A stretch of DNA of 64,000 bases from Bidens hawaiensis (taxonomy: Eukaryota > Streptophyta > Magnoliopsida > Asterales > Asteraceae), in the NCBI GenBank assembly GCA_021521415.1, contig JAIQDT010005785.1:62001-126000 (forward strand), written 5' to 3'. Below the pieces are notes generated by a model that was not told where the DNA came from, did no database searches, and saw nothing but the letters and a program-made list of their open reading frames with translations. The position numbers and the translations under genes are program-made. Shown in pieces: positions 1 through 11,365 of this stretch. The stretch's first letter is position 1. Every line of letters starts with the position of its first letter.

Positions 1-1950
1 TGTGAATTTTTGGTAATTTTTGGATAAAAGATGAATATTTGGTGAATTTAATGCTCGGTTTTGGCTAAAAATAGTGAAAAATAGCTAAACTTGATGAAAA
101 ATTCTGGAAAATTTAAGATAAGCTTTTTATAACATATAAAAGTCACCCACAAAATTTGAGCTCAGTTGGAAAAGTCTAAGTAGGCTTTTCGGTGAAACGA
201 GTTCTAGGGCTTTCTAGCTCGGTTTTGGGTGAAAATGGCTTGAAAAATGAGTTTTAAGTGCTGGAAAAATTCCAGGGAGTTATGAGGATGGCAAGGATCA
301 TCCCAGAAAAATTTGGGATTTTTCTAAAGTCTTTTGGTATTTTTGACATATTTAGTATTTTAAAAAGGTTTAAAAATAGATAAATAAATGTAAATATAAG
401 AAAATAAATCTGGAAAATTTTTATAAAATGTCTTACAGTCAAAATAAGTTTTGTGCAAAATTTCATGACCCGAGACTAAACGGGTAATTATTTGTGCTAA
501 AATGAACATAAAAACAAATATTTAAAGCTTAAAACGTGTAAACCGGCAAAACTCGCATAAGCGAGCTGACTGGTATATAAAAAGCTAAAAATGGACCATT
601 TTCATAAAACTAAGTAAAATAAGTAAAAATAAATCATCCGAAAATAATTCGGATGATTTGGGTAATTTTACCCAATTTTACTGTTTCCGGCACCTAAATG
701 ACGGAAACGGGCCCCGCGGCCAAACGGGGTGTCAAACCGAGCTCTAATTTCATCACTTTAACTAAAATAACAGTCAAACACCATTTTTGGGTTAAGTGTG
801 AATAAACTCATTTTTGAAACTAAAAACGGATGACCGTGCTAGGCACGCAAATCAAGGAAAACATAAAAATGATAATTTTGACCGTCCGACTATAAGTAAT
901 GGCACAATCTGAGTCCTTAGGAGTGTCACGGGGTTAACATTTTCCCCGGATCGAGTACAGTACTGGGTTAACAATGTCCCCAGATGTACCGATTAATACG
1001 GATTTAGTTTATGGGAATTATATAGTAACGACTAGATATTATATTACAGATCCAGGCACGTAGCTGTTCATTGTATTACCCACAGACTCACAAAAAGGTG
1101 AGTTTTCACGAGCCCCTTTTAATGAACTGTTTTAAATATTTTCCCGGGGCGGAAAGCATGATTGTTTTAAATTATCTAAGTACATACCGATCGTATGGAA
1201 ACACTTGTATATTTTTATATATATATATGGTATGATGCATAGAATAGATAATTTGTTTATCGGGTGGAATTGTTCTGGGGTAACTTAGTTCCCAGAGGGT
1301 TATTGGATATATTTCTGGGTTAACAGTGTTCCCAGAGGGTATTGGATATGTTTCTGGGTTAACAGTGTCCCCAGAGGTTATTGGATATGGTTCTGGGTTA
1401 ACAGTGTCCCCAGAGGGTATTTGATATGCGCTGGGTTAACAGTGTCCCCAGAGGTTATTTGATATGTACTGGGTTAACAGTGTCCCCAGGGGTTATTGGA
1501 TATGTTCTGGGTTAACAGTGTCCCCAGGGGTCATTTAATGTGTTCTTGGGTTAATAGAGTTTTCACTAACGGGCTTAGCACAATTTCATCATTAACATAT
1601 GATTTTTATACTGATCTATGGTTTATTTAAATTAGTGAAACTCACCAACTATTCGTAGTTGACCCGTTTTCTTTACATGCTTTCTAGGTATGCCCAGGTT
1701 GGAATGATTGATATGTGCTTAACTATCTATGCTACCTGTTGGAAGCTTGCTGCTCTGTATTTTGTAATGAATATATATTAATGTCTTATTGGTAATATAT
1801 GTGTGTAACACCTAGACAGTAACGCAACTCGCAACAATGTAATATGTTATAAATTAATGTAGTGGTATTTTCTTTATAAGCAATGCTGTTGATATCAGAT
1901 GTGTCTGTTGCATCCCGTGTACGTTTCCGCTGCGGTTACGGGGTGTTACA
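1..1950 (+). repeat. TeA 5' LTR, 3' portion only
   Basis: This segment ends GGGTGTTACA just before the primer-binding site and aligns with the distal 60 percent of the 3' LTR at 8024-11318. The first ~1.35 kb of the LTR, including the likely promoter, is beyond the window edge. Confidence 0.95.
1270..1545 (+). repeat. LTR minisatellite of hairpin units (5' LTR copy)
   Basis: About seven units of ~38-40 bp follow one another. Each contains CTGGGTTAACAGTGTCCCC followed by AG, in which CTGGG and CCCAG can pair. Related single units occur upstream around 930-985. The repeat lies in the part of the LTR inferred below to be intronic. Confidence 0.9.
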
Positions 1951-1955
1951 GAACT

Positions 1956-1973
1956 TGGTATCAGAGCCATTGG
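1956..1973 (+). other. TeA primer-binding site (initiator tRNA-Met type)
   Basis: TGGTATCAGAGCCATTGG starts 6 bp after the LTR end. The first twelve bases match the standard complement of the plant initiator tRNA-Met 3' end, which primes minus-strand DNA synthesis in many plant LTR elements. Confidence 0.92.
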
Positions 1974-2314
1974 TTATAAAGATTTAGGATGTCTTTAAAA
2001 GATACCTAAAATATAACCAGTAGCTCAAGTATTATAGGATCTGAATATCAACTAATAATATATTGTGACGAGATCGGGATGAACTTGGATGGACAAGTGG
2101 GTTATTATGGTCCGGAACATAATAACAGACTTGTCTGCACGAGGGAATTCAGGGGAAGTCACGGGGGACTTAAATAGGTAAAATTGGCAACATATGTGTA
2201 AATATATGATAATATTATTATGTGGTAAAGTTGTATAAATAAGTATGTATTAATTTGATTATGAATTACACTATGAAAAGAACTATATGCTTGTTAACTT
2301 GTGTGCAGGTAAAA

Positions 2315-2911
2315 ATGTCAAGCCCGCATAGCTTATCTATAGAGGAGGATCCGGAGGAGGTTAGCCCCGGAAACTCCGGGAGCTTACACGTGTCATCTGA
2401 CTCCGAGCCTAGCGAGGCGAGTCACAGGAGCTCGAGTCAGTCCTCCCCGGCCCGGATCGCCAGATCCCCTACTCCCCTCGCACCGCAGGCCACCTCTGTC
2501 CCTCCGGGATTTGGTCCCCGCCTTACGGCGCGGATCAGCATTCCGCGTGTCCCACCGACCTCTCCCCCACCCCGACCTGCTACTCGTCGGGGAGAGTCCT
2601 CATCCCAGCCCGAGCCGATGGCTCTACCTGTCTGGGGCCTTCCCAGACAGGAGCGGGAGGCGGTGGCCTGGCTACGAGTGCTCACAGAGCAAGTAAATGA
2701 GCACTCAGCCGCCCTGACCGTGGGGGTACAGAGACGAGTGTACCTTGGTGACCGCACACTGGATTGCCAGTATGCAATCGACCGGTTGACCAGGGAGTGC
2801 TCGTACTCCCTAATGATGGTTCAGCGGTTAGAGGCGTGGCTCCGGGGGGTGGTGGCAGTAGTGGTGGCGTTGGTGGCAGTGATGATGTGGTGGGCATACC
2901 ACCGTGTTTAG
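2315..2911 (+). CDS. TeA extra ORF upstream of gag, with C-terminal membrane segment
   Basis: I do not recognise this protein. The ATG at 2315 is preferred because it sits just after an AG at 2307-2308 with a splice-acceptor look; the frame is open 60 nt further upstream, with an ATG at 2261. The 198-codon product starts with a Ser/Glu/Pro-rich segment (about residues 1-100). A Trp/Leu/Arg-rich, probably helical middle follows, and near residues 175-195 a hydrophobic run of Val, Ala, Leu and Met ends in WWAYH, which looks like a tail-anchor or transmembrane helix. G+C is much higher than in the flanking sequence. It lies on the gag strand, between the primer site and gag. Role unknown; an envelope-like or membrane-targeting accessory protein is possible but is inference. 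Confidence 0.6.
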   Translation: MSSPHSLSIEEDPEEVSPGNSGSLHVSSDSEPSEASHRSSSQSSPARIARSPTPLAPQATSVPPGFGPRLTARISIPRVPPTSPPPRPATRRGESSSQPEPMALPVWGLPRQEREAVAWLRVLTEQVNEHSAALTVGVQRRVYLGDRTLDCQYAIDRLTRECSYSLMMVQRLEAWLRGVVAVVVALVAVMMWWAYHRV

Positions 2912-3288
2912 TAGTTATGTTTGGATGGGGTTAGTCAGGGACCATTTTCTTTTTGATACTCAGTGTAAGTAGTTAGTGGTGATACTAACACGGAGTGAAT
3001 CTTGGTTAGTTATGATACAACCACTGGCCCCTAGGGTGGGTTTCTTGTAGGGCATATCACTATAGATACTTTTGGGTATCATTCAAGCACTGACCCCTTT
3101 ACGGGTTATGTCGAGATGATACCGACATAGGGCCCTTGTAATAAAACTAGTTATGTAATGTTGACTGAAAGTATGTAAACTGATGTTTGTGTAATATGAA
3201 TCAATGTTTACTAATGAATGAAATATGTATTGTGTTTTATGTTTTGAGATGGTATTGATTATATATATTTCTTTGATGATTGTGTAGA

Positions 3289-4680
3289 ATGGCACCGAAA
3301 CGATCCACGAAAATATCGGAAGTAGATGTGAGCCGTTTGATTGCTCAACAGTTGGAGGCGGCGATACCGGATATAGTATCGCGCATCGCCGCCAGTATTA
3401 ATAACTCAACCAATCCAACCCCTCCGAGCAATCAAACGCCCATAAATAATGGCGGGGAACATAATGCTAATCCTCCACCTACTGATAACACGATTCCGAG
3501 TAATGACGCACCGCCTACGGTGGTCGCTACAGACAGTAATGGCCCTATACCTACCGTAGAGACCAACCGCACTGGACCCTCCAGGGGTTGTTCAATCAAG
3601 GACTTTATGTTATGCAAGCCTTTAGAGTTTAACGGGTCGGAAGGACCGAATGGGTTAGTGAAATGGATAGAGAAAATAGAATCAGTGGTGAATATCAGCA
3701 ACTGTCCCGAGGATTGTGTCGTTAAGTACGCCACCTGTACGTTCACAGACCATGCCTTGACATGGTGGAACACCATAGTACAGACTCGAGGTCAGGCGGC
3801 GACAAACCGCATGACCTGGGCAGAGCTTAAGGATCTTGTTTTGAAACATTTCTGCCCAAAGAATGAATTGCAGAAACTGGAACATGAGTTGTGGAACCTG
3901 GAAATGCAGGGGGCGGACCACTTGGGATATACCAACCGGTTTAATGAACTGTCACGATTAGTGCCGTGGTTGGTCACCCCAGAGTCAAAGAGGGTGGAAC
4001 GTTATATTTGGGGACTTACTCCAGTAGTGAGGAGTATAGTTAACGCGGGAGGACACCAGACGTATGAGGGTGCAGTGACACAGGCTGGTATTGTCACGTA
4101 TGATTTCTTAAGGAGTGGATCGCTAAAGGCGACAGGAGAGTCGGCTGGAGGAAAGCAAGGTACGTATGACAATAGGATCCGGGAGAAGCAGCAAGGTAAA
4201 CGTGCTAGACCCACTGCCCAGAACTACGCCATGACTAGTTCGGGCGGAAGGCAAGAACCGCAGAGGGGAACGTTTCCTAAATGTGGGAAATGTGGTTACC
4301 ACCATGGTGGCGTGTGCAAAGAGGTGGTGTGCCACCGGTGTGGCAGGATTGGGCACTACGCACCCAGTTGTAGGACAAACTTGAACAACCTGAACCGTCA
4401 ACCGCAACCTATCCGTGCGCAATCATTTAGGAACCAACCAACCCAACAGCAAAACCCACAAGGAAACCAATTGGTGACCACCAGCCGTGCTTGCTACGAA
4501 TGCGGTAGCACAGATCACTTCAAGAAAAAACTGTCCGAAGCTGAATCAAGGAAGAAATGGGCGGCAACCCGCGGGTCAGGCATCGTCGTCCAACCCGGCG
4601 AGAAGCCGAGCTTTCGTGATAGGGGCGAGCGAAGCACGTCAGGACCCCAGCGTAGTGACAGGTACATTCCTTGTTTCTGA
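3289..4680 (+). CDS. gag: TeA gag (capsid/nucleocapsid), frameshifted near its end
   Basis: Gag forms the particle that packages element RNA. The ATG at 3289 follows an AG at 3286-3287. The retrotransposon-gag domain spans about residues 100-260 with the typical LTWWN motif. A His/Cys-rich segment and a CCHC knuckle (CHRCGRIGHYAPSC) follow near residues 340-365. A second knuckle begins CYECGSTDHFKKK and is then lost, because a run of seven A appears to carry one extra base around 4524-4533. The frame then runs out of phase to a TGA at 4678. The correct frame continues in the overlapping protease segment, so gag and pol were originally one ORF. Confidence 0.88.
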   Translation: MAPKRSTKISEVDVSRLIAQQLEAAIPDIVSRIAASINNSTNPTPPSNQTPINNGGEHNANPPPTDNTIPSNDAPPTVVATDSNGPIPTVETNRTGPSRGCSIKDFMLCKPLEFNGSEGPNGLVKWIEKIESVVNISNCPEDCVVKYATCTFTDHALTWWNTIVQTRGQAATNRMTWAELKDLVLKHFCPKNELQKLEHELWNLEMQGADHLGYTNRFNELSRLVPWLVTPESKRVERYIWGLTPVVRSIVNAGGHQTYEGAVTQAGIVTYDFLRSGSLKATGESAGGKQGTYDNRIREKQQGKRARPTAQNYAMTSSGGRQEPQRGTFPKCGKCGYHHGGVCKEVVCHRCGRIGHYAPSCRTNLNNLNRQPQPIRAQSFRNQPTQQQNPQGNQLVTTSRACYECGSTDHFKKKLSEAESRKKWAATRGSGIVVQPGEKPSFRDRGERSTSGPQRSDRYIPCF

Positions 4681-4951
4681 CCATTACGCTTCTGTATTAT
4701 TTGATACGGGTGCTGATAGAAGTTTCGTCTCCGTTAAATTCCTGTCATTAGCAAACATGCCGGTTAGTGAATCCATAGAACCCTATACCGTAGAAGTTGC
4801 TAACGGTAAGACCATGATAGTCAATCAAATTGTTCGGAATTGTCCTTTTATTCTAAACGAACAATCCTTCCTGATTGACTTGTTACCAGTAGAACTGGGT
4901 AGTTTTGATGTGATAGTGGGAATGGATTGGTTAGCACGCAACAAGGTATAA
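4487..4951 (+). pseudogene. TeA zinc-knuckle end and aspartic protease segment, broken at both ends
   Basis: This frame continues from the frameshift in gag and carries the retropepsin active site LFDTGADRSF and the downstream IVGMDWL motif typical of Ty3 proteases. It ends in a TAA at 4949-4951 that looks like a point nonsense change, since the same frame stays open into RT. The protease would normally cut the Gag-Pol polyprotein. With an indel upstream and a stop downstream, this copy cannot make one polyprotein from an unedited transcript. Confidence 0.85.
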
Positions 4952-4984
4952 ATAAATTGTGAAAAGAAACTCGTCAAAATCTGG

Positions 4985-7900
4985 GTGTCGGATGACGAAG
5001 AAGTATTAGTGCAGGGTGATAAGTCGGGCAATATGATGCCATTTATATCTCACCTCAAGGCGCTAAAATATATGCGTCAGGGATGTGTGGCGTATCTAGC
5101 GAGCCTGACGGCCACTGATTCTGAGGAAAAACGAGTGGACGATATTCCCGTGGTACGCGAATTTCCACAAGTTTTCCCAGAAGAACTTCCTGGATTACCG
5201 CCAACCCGACAAGTCGAATTCAGAATCGACTTATTACCTCAAGCCGGCCCTGTTGCTAAGGCCCCTTACAGACTTGCACCGTCCGAGATGCAAGAATTAT
5301 CCAACCAGTTGCAGGAATTGTTGGATAAGGGATTTATACGTCCCAGTTATTCCCCGTGGGGTGCACCTGTACTATTTGTGAAAAAGAAGGACGGAAGCCT
5401 TCGAATGTGCATTGACTACAGGGAATTGAACAAATTAACCATCAAAAATAGGTATCCTCTTCCCCGAATCGATGATTTGTTCGACCAACTACAAGGTGCG
5501 AGCTATTTCTCAAAAATTGATCTTAGATCGGGATACCACCAAGTTAGAATTCAAGAGGAGGATATCCCGAAAACCGCGTTTCGGACTCGCTACGGCCACT
5601 ACGAATTTTTAGTTATGCCTTTTGGGCTAACAAATGCGCCAGCGGTGTTCATGGATCTCATGAACCGAGTCTGTAAACCCTACCTCGACAAATTCGTCAT
5701 TGTATTTATTGACGATATTTTGATATATTCAAAAAGTAAAGAAGAACATGAGCGACATTTGAGGTTAATTTTGGAGCTTTTGGATCAGGAGAAGTTGTAT
5801 GCAAAATTCTCCAAGTGTAACTTCTGGTTACAAGAGGTGCAATTCCTCGGTCACGTTATAAACCACCAAGGAATACACGTTGATCCGAGTAAAGTTGAAG
5901 CAATTAAGGATTGGCAAGCGCCTAAATCTCCGAAGGAAATCCGCCAATTCTTAGGCTTAGCTGGATACTATCGTCGATTTATAGAGAACTTTTCCAGCAT
6001 CGCCCAACCTTTAACCCTCCTGACTCAAAAGGATCGGAAGTATGAATGGGGTGAAGAGCAGGAAACGGCGTTTCAAACGCTAAAGCAAAGGTTGTGTCAA
6101 GCGCCAATCTTAAGTCTCCCCGACGGAGACGATGGATTTGTTGTATATTGTGACGCATCCCGTAAAGGGTTAGGATGCGTGTTAATGCAAAATAAAAAGG
6201 TCATAGCCTATGCGTCTCGACAGTTAAAAGTTCATGAGAAAAACTACACTACTCATGACTTGGAACTGGGAGCAGTCATCTTTGCACTTAAAATCTGGAG
6301 ACACTATCTCTACGGTACAAAGTGCACCATATTCACTGATCATAAAAGTTTGCAACACATATTCGATCAGAAAGAACTGAATATGAGGCAACGAAGATGG
6401 GTCGAGTTGCTGAGTGACTATGACTGTGACATTCGATATCACCCCGGCAAGGCTAACGTCGTAGCCGATGCCTTGAGTAGGAAGGATCGGGTTAAACCAT
6501 TGCGAGTGCGGGCGTTGGGGATGATAGTCCAGTCAAACCTTTCGGATTTGATTCGAGCCGCTCAACGCGAGGCGTTGAAAGAGGACCAATTGGATAAAGA
6601 AGGACTCTACGGGAATGAGAAGAATTTCGAACAGCGTGTGGACGAAATTCTCTATTTCAAAAGTCGGATTTGGATTCCGACCCTCCATGACCTTCGTGAA
6701 TTAATCATGGACGAAGCGCATAAGTCGAAATATTCCATACATCCGGGATCGGATAAAATGTACCAGGATGTGAAAGAATTTTACTGGTGGCCAGGTATGA
6801 AAAAGGATATAGCCACATACGTCGGCAAGTGTACGACGTGTGCGAGGGTTAAGGCGGAGCACCAGAAACCTTCGGGAATGTTACAACAACCGGAAATTCC
6901 GGAGTGGAAGTGGGAACAGATCACAATGGATTTTGTGACGCATCTCCCCAAGACGCCCCGAGGTCATGATGCAATTTGGGTAATCGTGGATCGATTAACC
7001 AAATCGGCACATTTTATTCCAATTAGAAATAATTATAACACCGAGAGACTTGCGCAAATTTATATAAATGAAATAGTGTCTTGTCATGGCATCCCCATCT
7101 CGATCATCTCCGATAGGGATAGCCATTTCACCTCCAAACTTTGGCAAGCTGTCCAAGAAGCGTTGGGAACACGTATTGACCTAAGCACAGCTTACCACCC
7201 TCAGACCGATGGTCAGTCTGAGAGGACCATTCAAACTTTGGAGGATTTGCTTCGTGCCTGCGTACTGGACTTTAAGGGAAATTGGGATCAACATCTCCCA
7301 CTCGTTGAATTTTCCTATAATAACAGTTACCATAGCAGTATAAAGGCAGCACCTTATGAAGCATTGTATGGGCGGAAGTGCCGATCACCACTTTGCTGGT
7401 CTGAAGTGGGAGACCCGCAGGTCATTAGATCGGATCTGGTCCAGGAGACGACCAGCAAGATTCTTGAAATTAAGAACAACCTAAAAGCCGTGCGGGACCG
7501 GCAGAAGAGTTATGCCAATACCCGTCGAAAACCGTTGTCATTTGAGAAGGGTGAAAAAGTATATCTGAAAGTATCACCCTGGAAAGGAGTGGTCAGATTT
7601 GGAAAGGCGGGGAAGTTGGCCCCTAGATATATTGGACCATTCATTATTACTGCGAAAATCGGTCCGGTAGCTTACCGATTAGAACTGCCTGAGGAACTAA
7701 GTGCAGTTCATAATGTGTTTCATGTGTCAAATTTGAAAAGATGTCTGGCGGATGAGACATCGGTGTTACCCTTAGAGGGTGTTCAAATAAATGATAAGCT
7801 CAACTTCGTAGAGGAGCCTATTGAAATAGTGGACGGTAAGATCAAGCAACTTAGACACAATAAGATCTCGTTGGTCAAAGTTAGATGGAATTCGCAACGA

Positions 7901-7987
7901 GGCCCAGAATTTACTTGGGAACGAAAGGATGAATTTCGGAAGAAATACCCCCACCTATTTCCTCAAAAGGAAGTAGTTGACATGTAA
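4985..7987 (+). CDS. pol: TeA pol: reverse transcriptase, RNase H, integrase, chromodomain-like tail
   Basis: A 1000-codon open frame, in phase with the protease segment. RT lies at about residues 90-300, with [10 protein letters not shown], the MPFGLTNAP motif and catalytic FIDDILIYS. RNase H follows with [10 protein letters not shown] and TDHKSL. Integrase has the zinc-binding region ([11 protein letters not shown]), the DDE core beginning MDFVTHLP, and SDRDSHFTS plus TDGQSERT. The C-terminus has [10 protein letters not shown] and a chromodomain-like [17 protein letters not shown] segment, as in Tekay-clade elements, which is thought to steer integration to heterochromatin. The frame ends 37 bp before the 3' LTR. 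The protein is nearly intact, but the upstream nonsense and frameshift make autonomous expression doubtful. Confidence 0.93.
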   Translation: MSDDEEVLVQGDKSGNMMPFISHLKALKYMRQGCVAYLASLTATDSEEKRVDDIPVVREFPQVFPEELPGLPPTRQVEFRIDLLPQAGPVAKAPYRLAPSEMQELSNQLQELLDKGFIRPSYSPWGAPVLFVKKKDGSLRMCIDYRELNKLTIKNRYPLPRIDDLFDQLQGASYFSKIDLRSGYHQVRIQEEDIPKTAFRTRYGHYEFLVMPFGLTNAPAVFMDLMNRVCKPYLDKFVIVFIDDILIYSKSKEEHERHLRLILELLDQEKLYAKFSKCNFWLQEVQFLGHVINHQGIHVDPSKVEAIKDWQAPKSPKEIRQFLGLAGYYRRFIENFSSIAQPLTLLTQKDRKYEWGEEQETAFQTLKQRLCQAPILSLPDGDDGFVVYCDASRKGLGCVLMQNKKVIAYASRQLKVHEKNYTTHDLELGAVIFALKIWRHYLYGTKCTIFTDHKSLQHIFDQKELNMRQRRWVELLSDYDCDIRYHPGKANVVADALSRKDRVKPLRVRALGMIVQSNLSDLIRAAQREALKEDQLDKEGLYGNEKNFEQRVDEILYFKSRIWIPTLHDLRELIMDEAHKSKYSIHPGSDKMYQDVKEFYWWPGMKKDIATYVGKCTTCARVKAEHQKPSGMLQQPEIPEWKWEQITMDFVTHLPKTPRGHDAIWVIVDRLTKSAHFIPIRNNYNTERLAQIYINEIVSCHGIPISIISDRDSHFTSKLWQAVQEALGTRIDLSTAYHPQTDGQSERTIQTLEDLLRACVLDFKGNWDQHLPLVEFSYNNSYHSSIKAAPYEALYGRKCRSPLCWSEVGDPQVIRSDLVQETTSKILEIKNNLKAVRDRQKSYANTRRKPLSFEKGEKVYLKVSPWKGVVRFGKAGKLAPRYIGPFIITAKIGPVAYRLELPEELSAVHNVFHVSNLKRCLADETSVLPLEGVQINDKLNFVEEPIEIVDGKIKQLRHNKISLVKVRWNSQRGPEFTWERKDEFRKKYPHLFPQKEVVDM

Positions 7988-8013
7988 AATTTCGAGGACG
8001 AAATTTTTATAAC

Positions 8014-8023
8014 GGGGGGAGAA
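8014..8023 (+). other. TeA polypurine tract
   Basis: GGGGGGAGAA lies directly against the 3' LTR start TGTAACG and would prime plus-strand synthesis. It follows TTCGAGGACGAAATTT, a palindromic 3' signature also seen as TTTCGTCCCGAAA next to the 3' ends of TeB and TeC. Confidence 0.9.
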
Positions 8024-8647
8024 TGTAACGATTCCGGCAAATCCAGGTATACCCTAGCCGTTATACACTATTTACGTGTCATTTTAATTTTGATTATATG
8101 AGTTATAGTACGTTTATACGAGTATATATGATTCATGGTACGAATCATACTCGATTATATAGTGAATCGTATTGGAATTACAATTAACCAATGAACGATT
8201 ATTGAAACCCGAACGAATCGGGAATTACATCATAGACGAAGTATATAATGTTTAGTGATGTTTACGAAGTATTAATGCTTCGGGACAAGTGAATTATAGC
8301 ACAGAAAAAGGATTTCGATTTATTAGTACGTCGGTACGAAAAACGAAACATTTAACACCAAACCAAGCAAGAGACGATCGATCAAGCCGAAAAAGATGCG
8401 TAATTATTAATAATATGATGTTTTAATGTCATGGTTTAAGTTTTTAAAGTTTTTAAATCAGTTTTATGTAAATTTTATTTTAACCCGAAAAACGACCATT
8501 TTATGCTCGTTTTAAGCCAAATTACGAGTTTAAACGAGAAACGAACTGAGCCAGATTATCCACAACATTATCCGGATTGCGTAATCCGAATATGTGGCTT
8601 AGAATGGATTTGTGGGGCCCACCCCCATCCACCTTAATGGACCGATC

Positions 8648-8771
8648 GGTCCATATTATTATTATTATCATTCCATTTTCCTTTTCTAACAACAAAACTC
8701 TCTCAAACTCTCTCAAATCTTCAAACATCCATCCAATTTCTTGATCTCCAACTAAAGATTTGAAGGTATAA
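8648..8771 (+). promoter_or_regulatory. Putative LTR core promoter, short leader and splice donor
   Basis: An AT-rich stretch (CCATATTATTATTATTATC) is followed by CT-rich leader sequence resembling a plant 5' untranslated exon. A donor-like AAG|GTATAA follows with its GT at 8766-8767. TeB has the same AAG|GTATAA about 150 bp after its TATA box. The donor role is inferred from this recurrence and from acceptor-like AGs before the extra ORF and gag. Confidence 0.45.
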
Positions 8772-8828
8772 AACATGTTTTAATGCTTGATTCTTGTTTC
8801 TAACTCTATAATCTTGAGAAAAGGAAGT

Positions 8829-9123
8829 TTCATGTGAAAAATGGGTGAAAACCCGAGATGGAACCGATTCTCGTGTGATCAAGGGATGTATACAAGTTAT
8901 ACAAAGGATCTTGATCCAAGTGATGAGTTAAAAGTGTTTAGAACGAAATTTTACGGTTGAAATCGTGTAAAATGAGTTTTCCATGTGAAAGACGGGTAAA
9001 AGTCCGAGATGAAACCGACTCTTGCATAATCAAGAGATGTATACATGTTATACAAGGGATCTTGGTCCAAGAAATGAGTAAAAAGAGTCGAGAACGGATT
9101 TTTACGGTTAAAACCTTTGTTTT
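8829..9123 (+). repeat. Two-copy tandem repeat in TeA LTR (period ~151 bp)
   Basis: CATGTGAAA begins at 8831 and again at 8982, followed in both by related text ending GATGTATACA, a GTTATACAA motif and GATCTTG. The copies are diverged, so the duplication predates this insertion. Confidence 0.8.
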
Positions 9124-10646
9124 TACTTAAAAACCGACACTTTGAAAGAAATGGTTTGATTGTTGGTATAGTTTGCTTGGTATAGTGTTATTGTGCTTGT
9201 AAGTGTTGTATCTAGCGGCTAGCAAAGGCTAGAAACCGAGATCCTTGCGATCTAAAGCTAGAAAACACAAGATAGTTCGGTTTTCGTGTGGTTATGAAAT
9301 TTGGACAGATTGTAGCACGCTTAGAGTCGGGTCACGAAATTTCACAGAGATGATCTACACATGAAAATAAGAGATCTGTGAATTTTTGGTAATTGTTGGA
9401 TAAAAGATGAATATTTGGTGAATTTAATGCTTGGTTTTGGCCAAAAATAGTGAAAAATAGCTAAACTTGATGAAAAATTCTGGAACATTTAAGATAATCT
9501 TTTTATAACATATAAAAGTCACCCACAAAATTTGAGCTCAGTTGGAAAAGTCTAAGTAGGCTTTTCGGTGAAACGAGTTCTAGGGCTTTCTAGCTCGGTT
9601 TTGGGTGAAAATGGCTTGAAAAATGAGTTTTAAGTGCTGGAAAAATTCCAGGGAGTTATGAGGATGGCAAGGATCATCCCAGAAAAATTTGGGATTTTTC
9701 TAAAGTCTTTTGGTATTTTTGACATATTTAGTATTTTAAAAAGGTTTAAAAATAGATAAATAAATGTAAATATAAGAAAATAAATCTGGAAAATTTTTAT
9801 AAAATGTCTTACAGTCAAAATAAGTTTTGTGCAAAATTTCATGACCCGAGACTAAACGGGTAATTATTTGTGCTAAAATGAACATAAAAACAAATATTTA
9901 AAGCTTAAAACGTGTAAACCGGCAAAACTCGCATAAGCGAGCTGACTGGTATATAAAAACCTAAAAATGGACCATTTTCATAAAACTAAGTAAAATAAGT
10001 AAAAATAAATCATCCGAAAATAATTCGGATGATTTGGGTAATTTTACCCAATTTTACTGTTTCCGGCACCTAAATGACGGAAACGGGCCCCGTGGCCAAA
10101 CGGGGTGTCAAACCGAGCTCTAATTTCATCACTTTAACTAAAATAACAGTCAAACACCATTTTTGGGTTAAGTGTGAATAAACTCATTTTTGAAACTAAA
10201 AACGGATGACCGTGCTAGGCACGCAAATCAAGGAAAACATAAAAATGATAATTTTGACCGTCCGACTATAAGTAATGGCACAATCTGAGTCCTTAGGAGT
10301 GTCACGGGGTTAACATTGTCCCCGGATCGAGTACAGTACTGGGTTAACAATGTCCCCAGATGTACCGATTAATACGGATTTAGTTTATGGGAATTATATA
10401 GTAACGACTAGATATTATATTACAGATCCAGGCACGTAGCTGTTCATTGTATTACCCACAGACTCACAAAAAGGTGAGTTTTCACGAGCCCCTTTTAATG
10501 AACTGTTTTAAATATTTTCCCGGGGCGGAAAGCATGATTGTTTTAAATTATCTAAGTACATACCGATCGTATGGAAACACTTGTATATTTTTATATATAT
10601 ATATGGTATGATGCATAGAATAGATAATTTGTTTATCGGGTGGAAT

Positions 10647-10912
10647 TGTTCTGGGGTAACTTAGTTCCCAGAGGGTTATTGGATATATTTCTGGGTTACC
10701 CAGAGGGTATTGGATATGTTTCTGGGTTAACAGTGTCCCCAGAGGTTATTGGATATGGTTCTGGGTTAACAGTGTCCCTAGAGGGTATTTGATATGCGCT
10801 GGGTTAACAGTGTCCCCAGAGGTTATTTGATATGTACTGGGTTAACAGTGTCCCCAGGGGTTATTGGATATGTTCTGGGTTAACAGTGTCCCCAGGGGTC
10901 ATTTAATGTGTT
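10647..10912 (+). repeat. LTR minisatellite of hairpin units (3' LTR copy)
   Basis: This is the same hairpin array as at 1270-1545. One unit has lost about ten bases in its loop (CTGGGTTACCCAG instead of the longer unit), which is the main length difference between the two TeA LTRs. Confidence 0.9.
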
Positions 10913-11318
10913 CTTGGGTTAATAGAGTTTTCACTAACGGGCTTAGCACAATTTCATCATTAACATATGATTTTTATACTGATCTATGGTTTATTTAAAT
11001 TGGTGAAACTCACCAACTATTCGTAGTTGACCCGTTTTCTTTACATGCTTTCTAGGTATGCCCAGGTTGGAATGATTGATATGTGCTTAACTATCTATGC
11101 TACCTATTGGAAGCTTGCTGCTCTGTATTTTGTAATGAATATATATTAATGTCTTATTGGTAATATATGTGTGTAACACCTAGACAGTAACGCAACTCGC
11201 AACAATTTAATATGTTATAAATTAATGTAGTGGTATTTTCTTTATAAGCAATGCTGTTGATATCAGATGTGTCTGTTGCATCCCGTGTACGTTTCCGCTG
11301 CGGTTACGGGGTGTTACA

Positions 11319-11365
11319 TGCATGCAGCTTCTAGTTCGCTATAACCAATGGATCTGATACCAATC
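11319..11365 (-). other. Second TeB leader with primer-binding site, interrupted by TeA
   Basis: The sequence is the same as 19958-20004 and holds the primer site at 11345-11362 (read on the minus strand as TGGTATCAGATCCATTGG). A normal solo or 3' LTR would be flanked here by target DNA. Its first five bases, TGCAT, should be the TeA target duplication. Confidence 0.9.

Larger units (their letters stand above)
1..11318 (+). mobile_element. TeA: Tekay/Del-type Ty3 LTR retrotransposon (left end outside window)
   Basis: The order is 5' LTR (partial), iMet-type primer site, extra ORF, gag, protease, RT, RNase H, integrase, chromodomain-like tail, purine tract and 3' LTR, which is the layout of a Tekay-clade chromovirus. 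Bases 1-1950 match 9377-11318 with only scattered substitutions and a few small indels, so the insertion is young. The base after the 3' LTR begins TGCAT, the expected 5-bp target duplication; its partner lies outside the window. The insertion site is inside the leader of a TeB copy, because 11319 onward matches 19958 onward. Coding is interrupted by one extra A in gag and one nonsense codon in the protease segment. Confidence 0.95.
8024..11318 (+). repeat. TeA 3' LTR, complete
   Basis: The 3295-bp LTR runs from TGTAACGATTCC to GGGTGTTACA and matches the partial 5' LTR. It has an AT-rich TATA-like stretch near 8648-8670, then a pyrimidine-rich leader, then GAAG|GTATAA at 8762-8771, then two ~150-bp repeats and the hairpin minisatellite. 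The length is typical of Tekay-clade LTRs. Confidence 0.95.

Noticed and set aside
254..466. 70-codon minus-strand ORF repeated at 9630-9842
   Set aside because: It is repeated only because it lies in both TeA LTRs; AT-rich, no domain, antisense to the element.
1270..1545. Regularly spaced repeats resembling a CRISPR array
   Set aside because: The spacers are themselves repeated, the array is inside a plant LTR and is present in both LTRs; it is a minisatellite.
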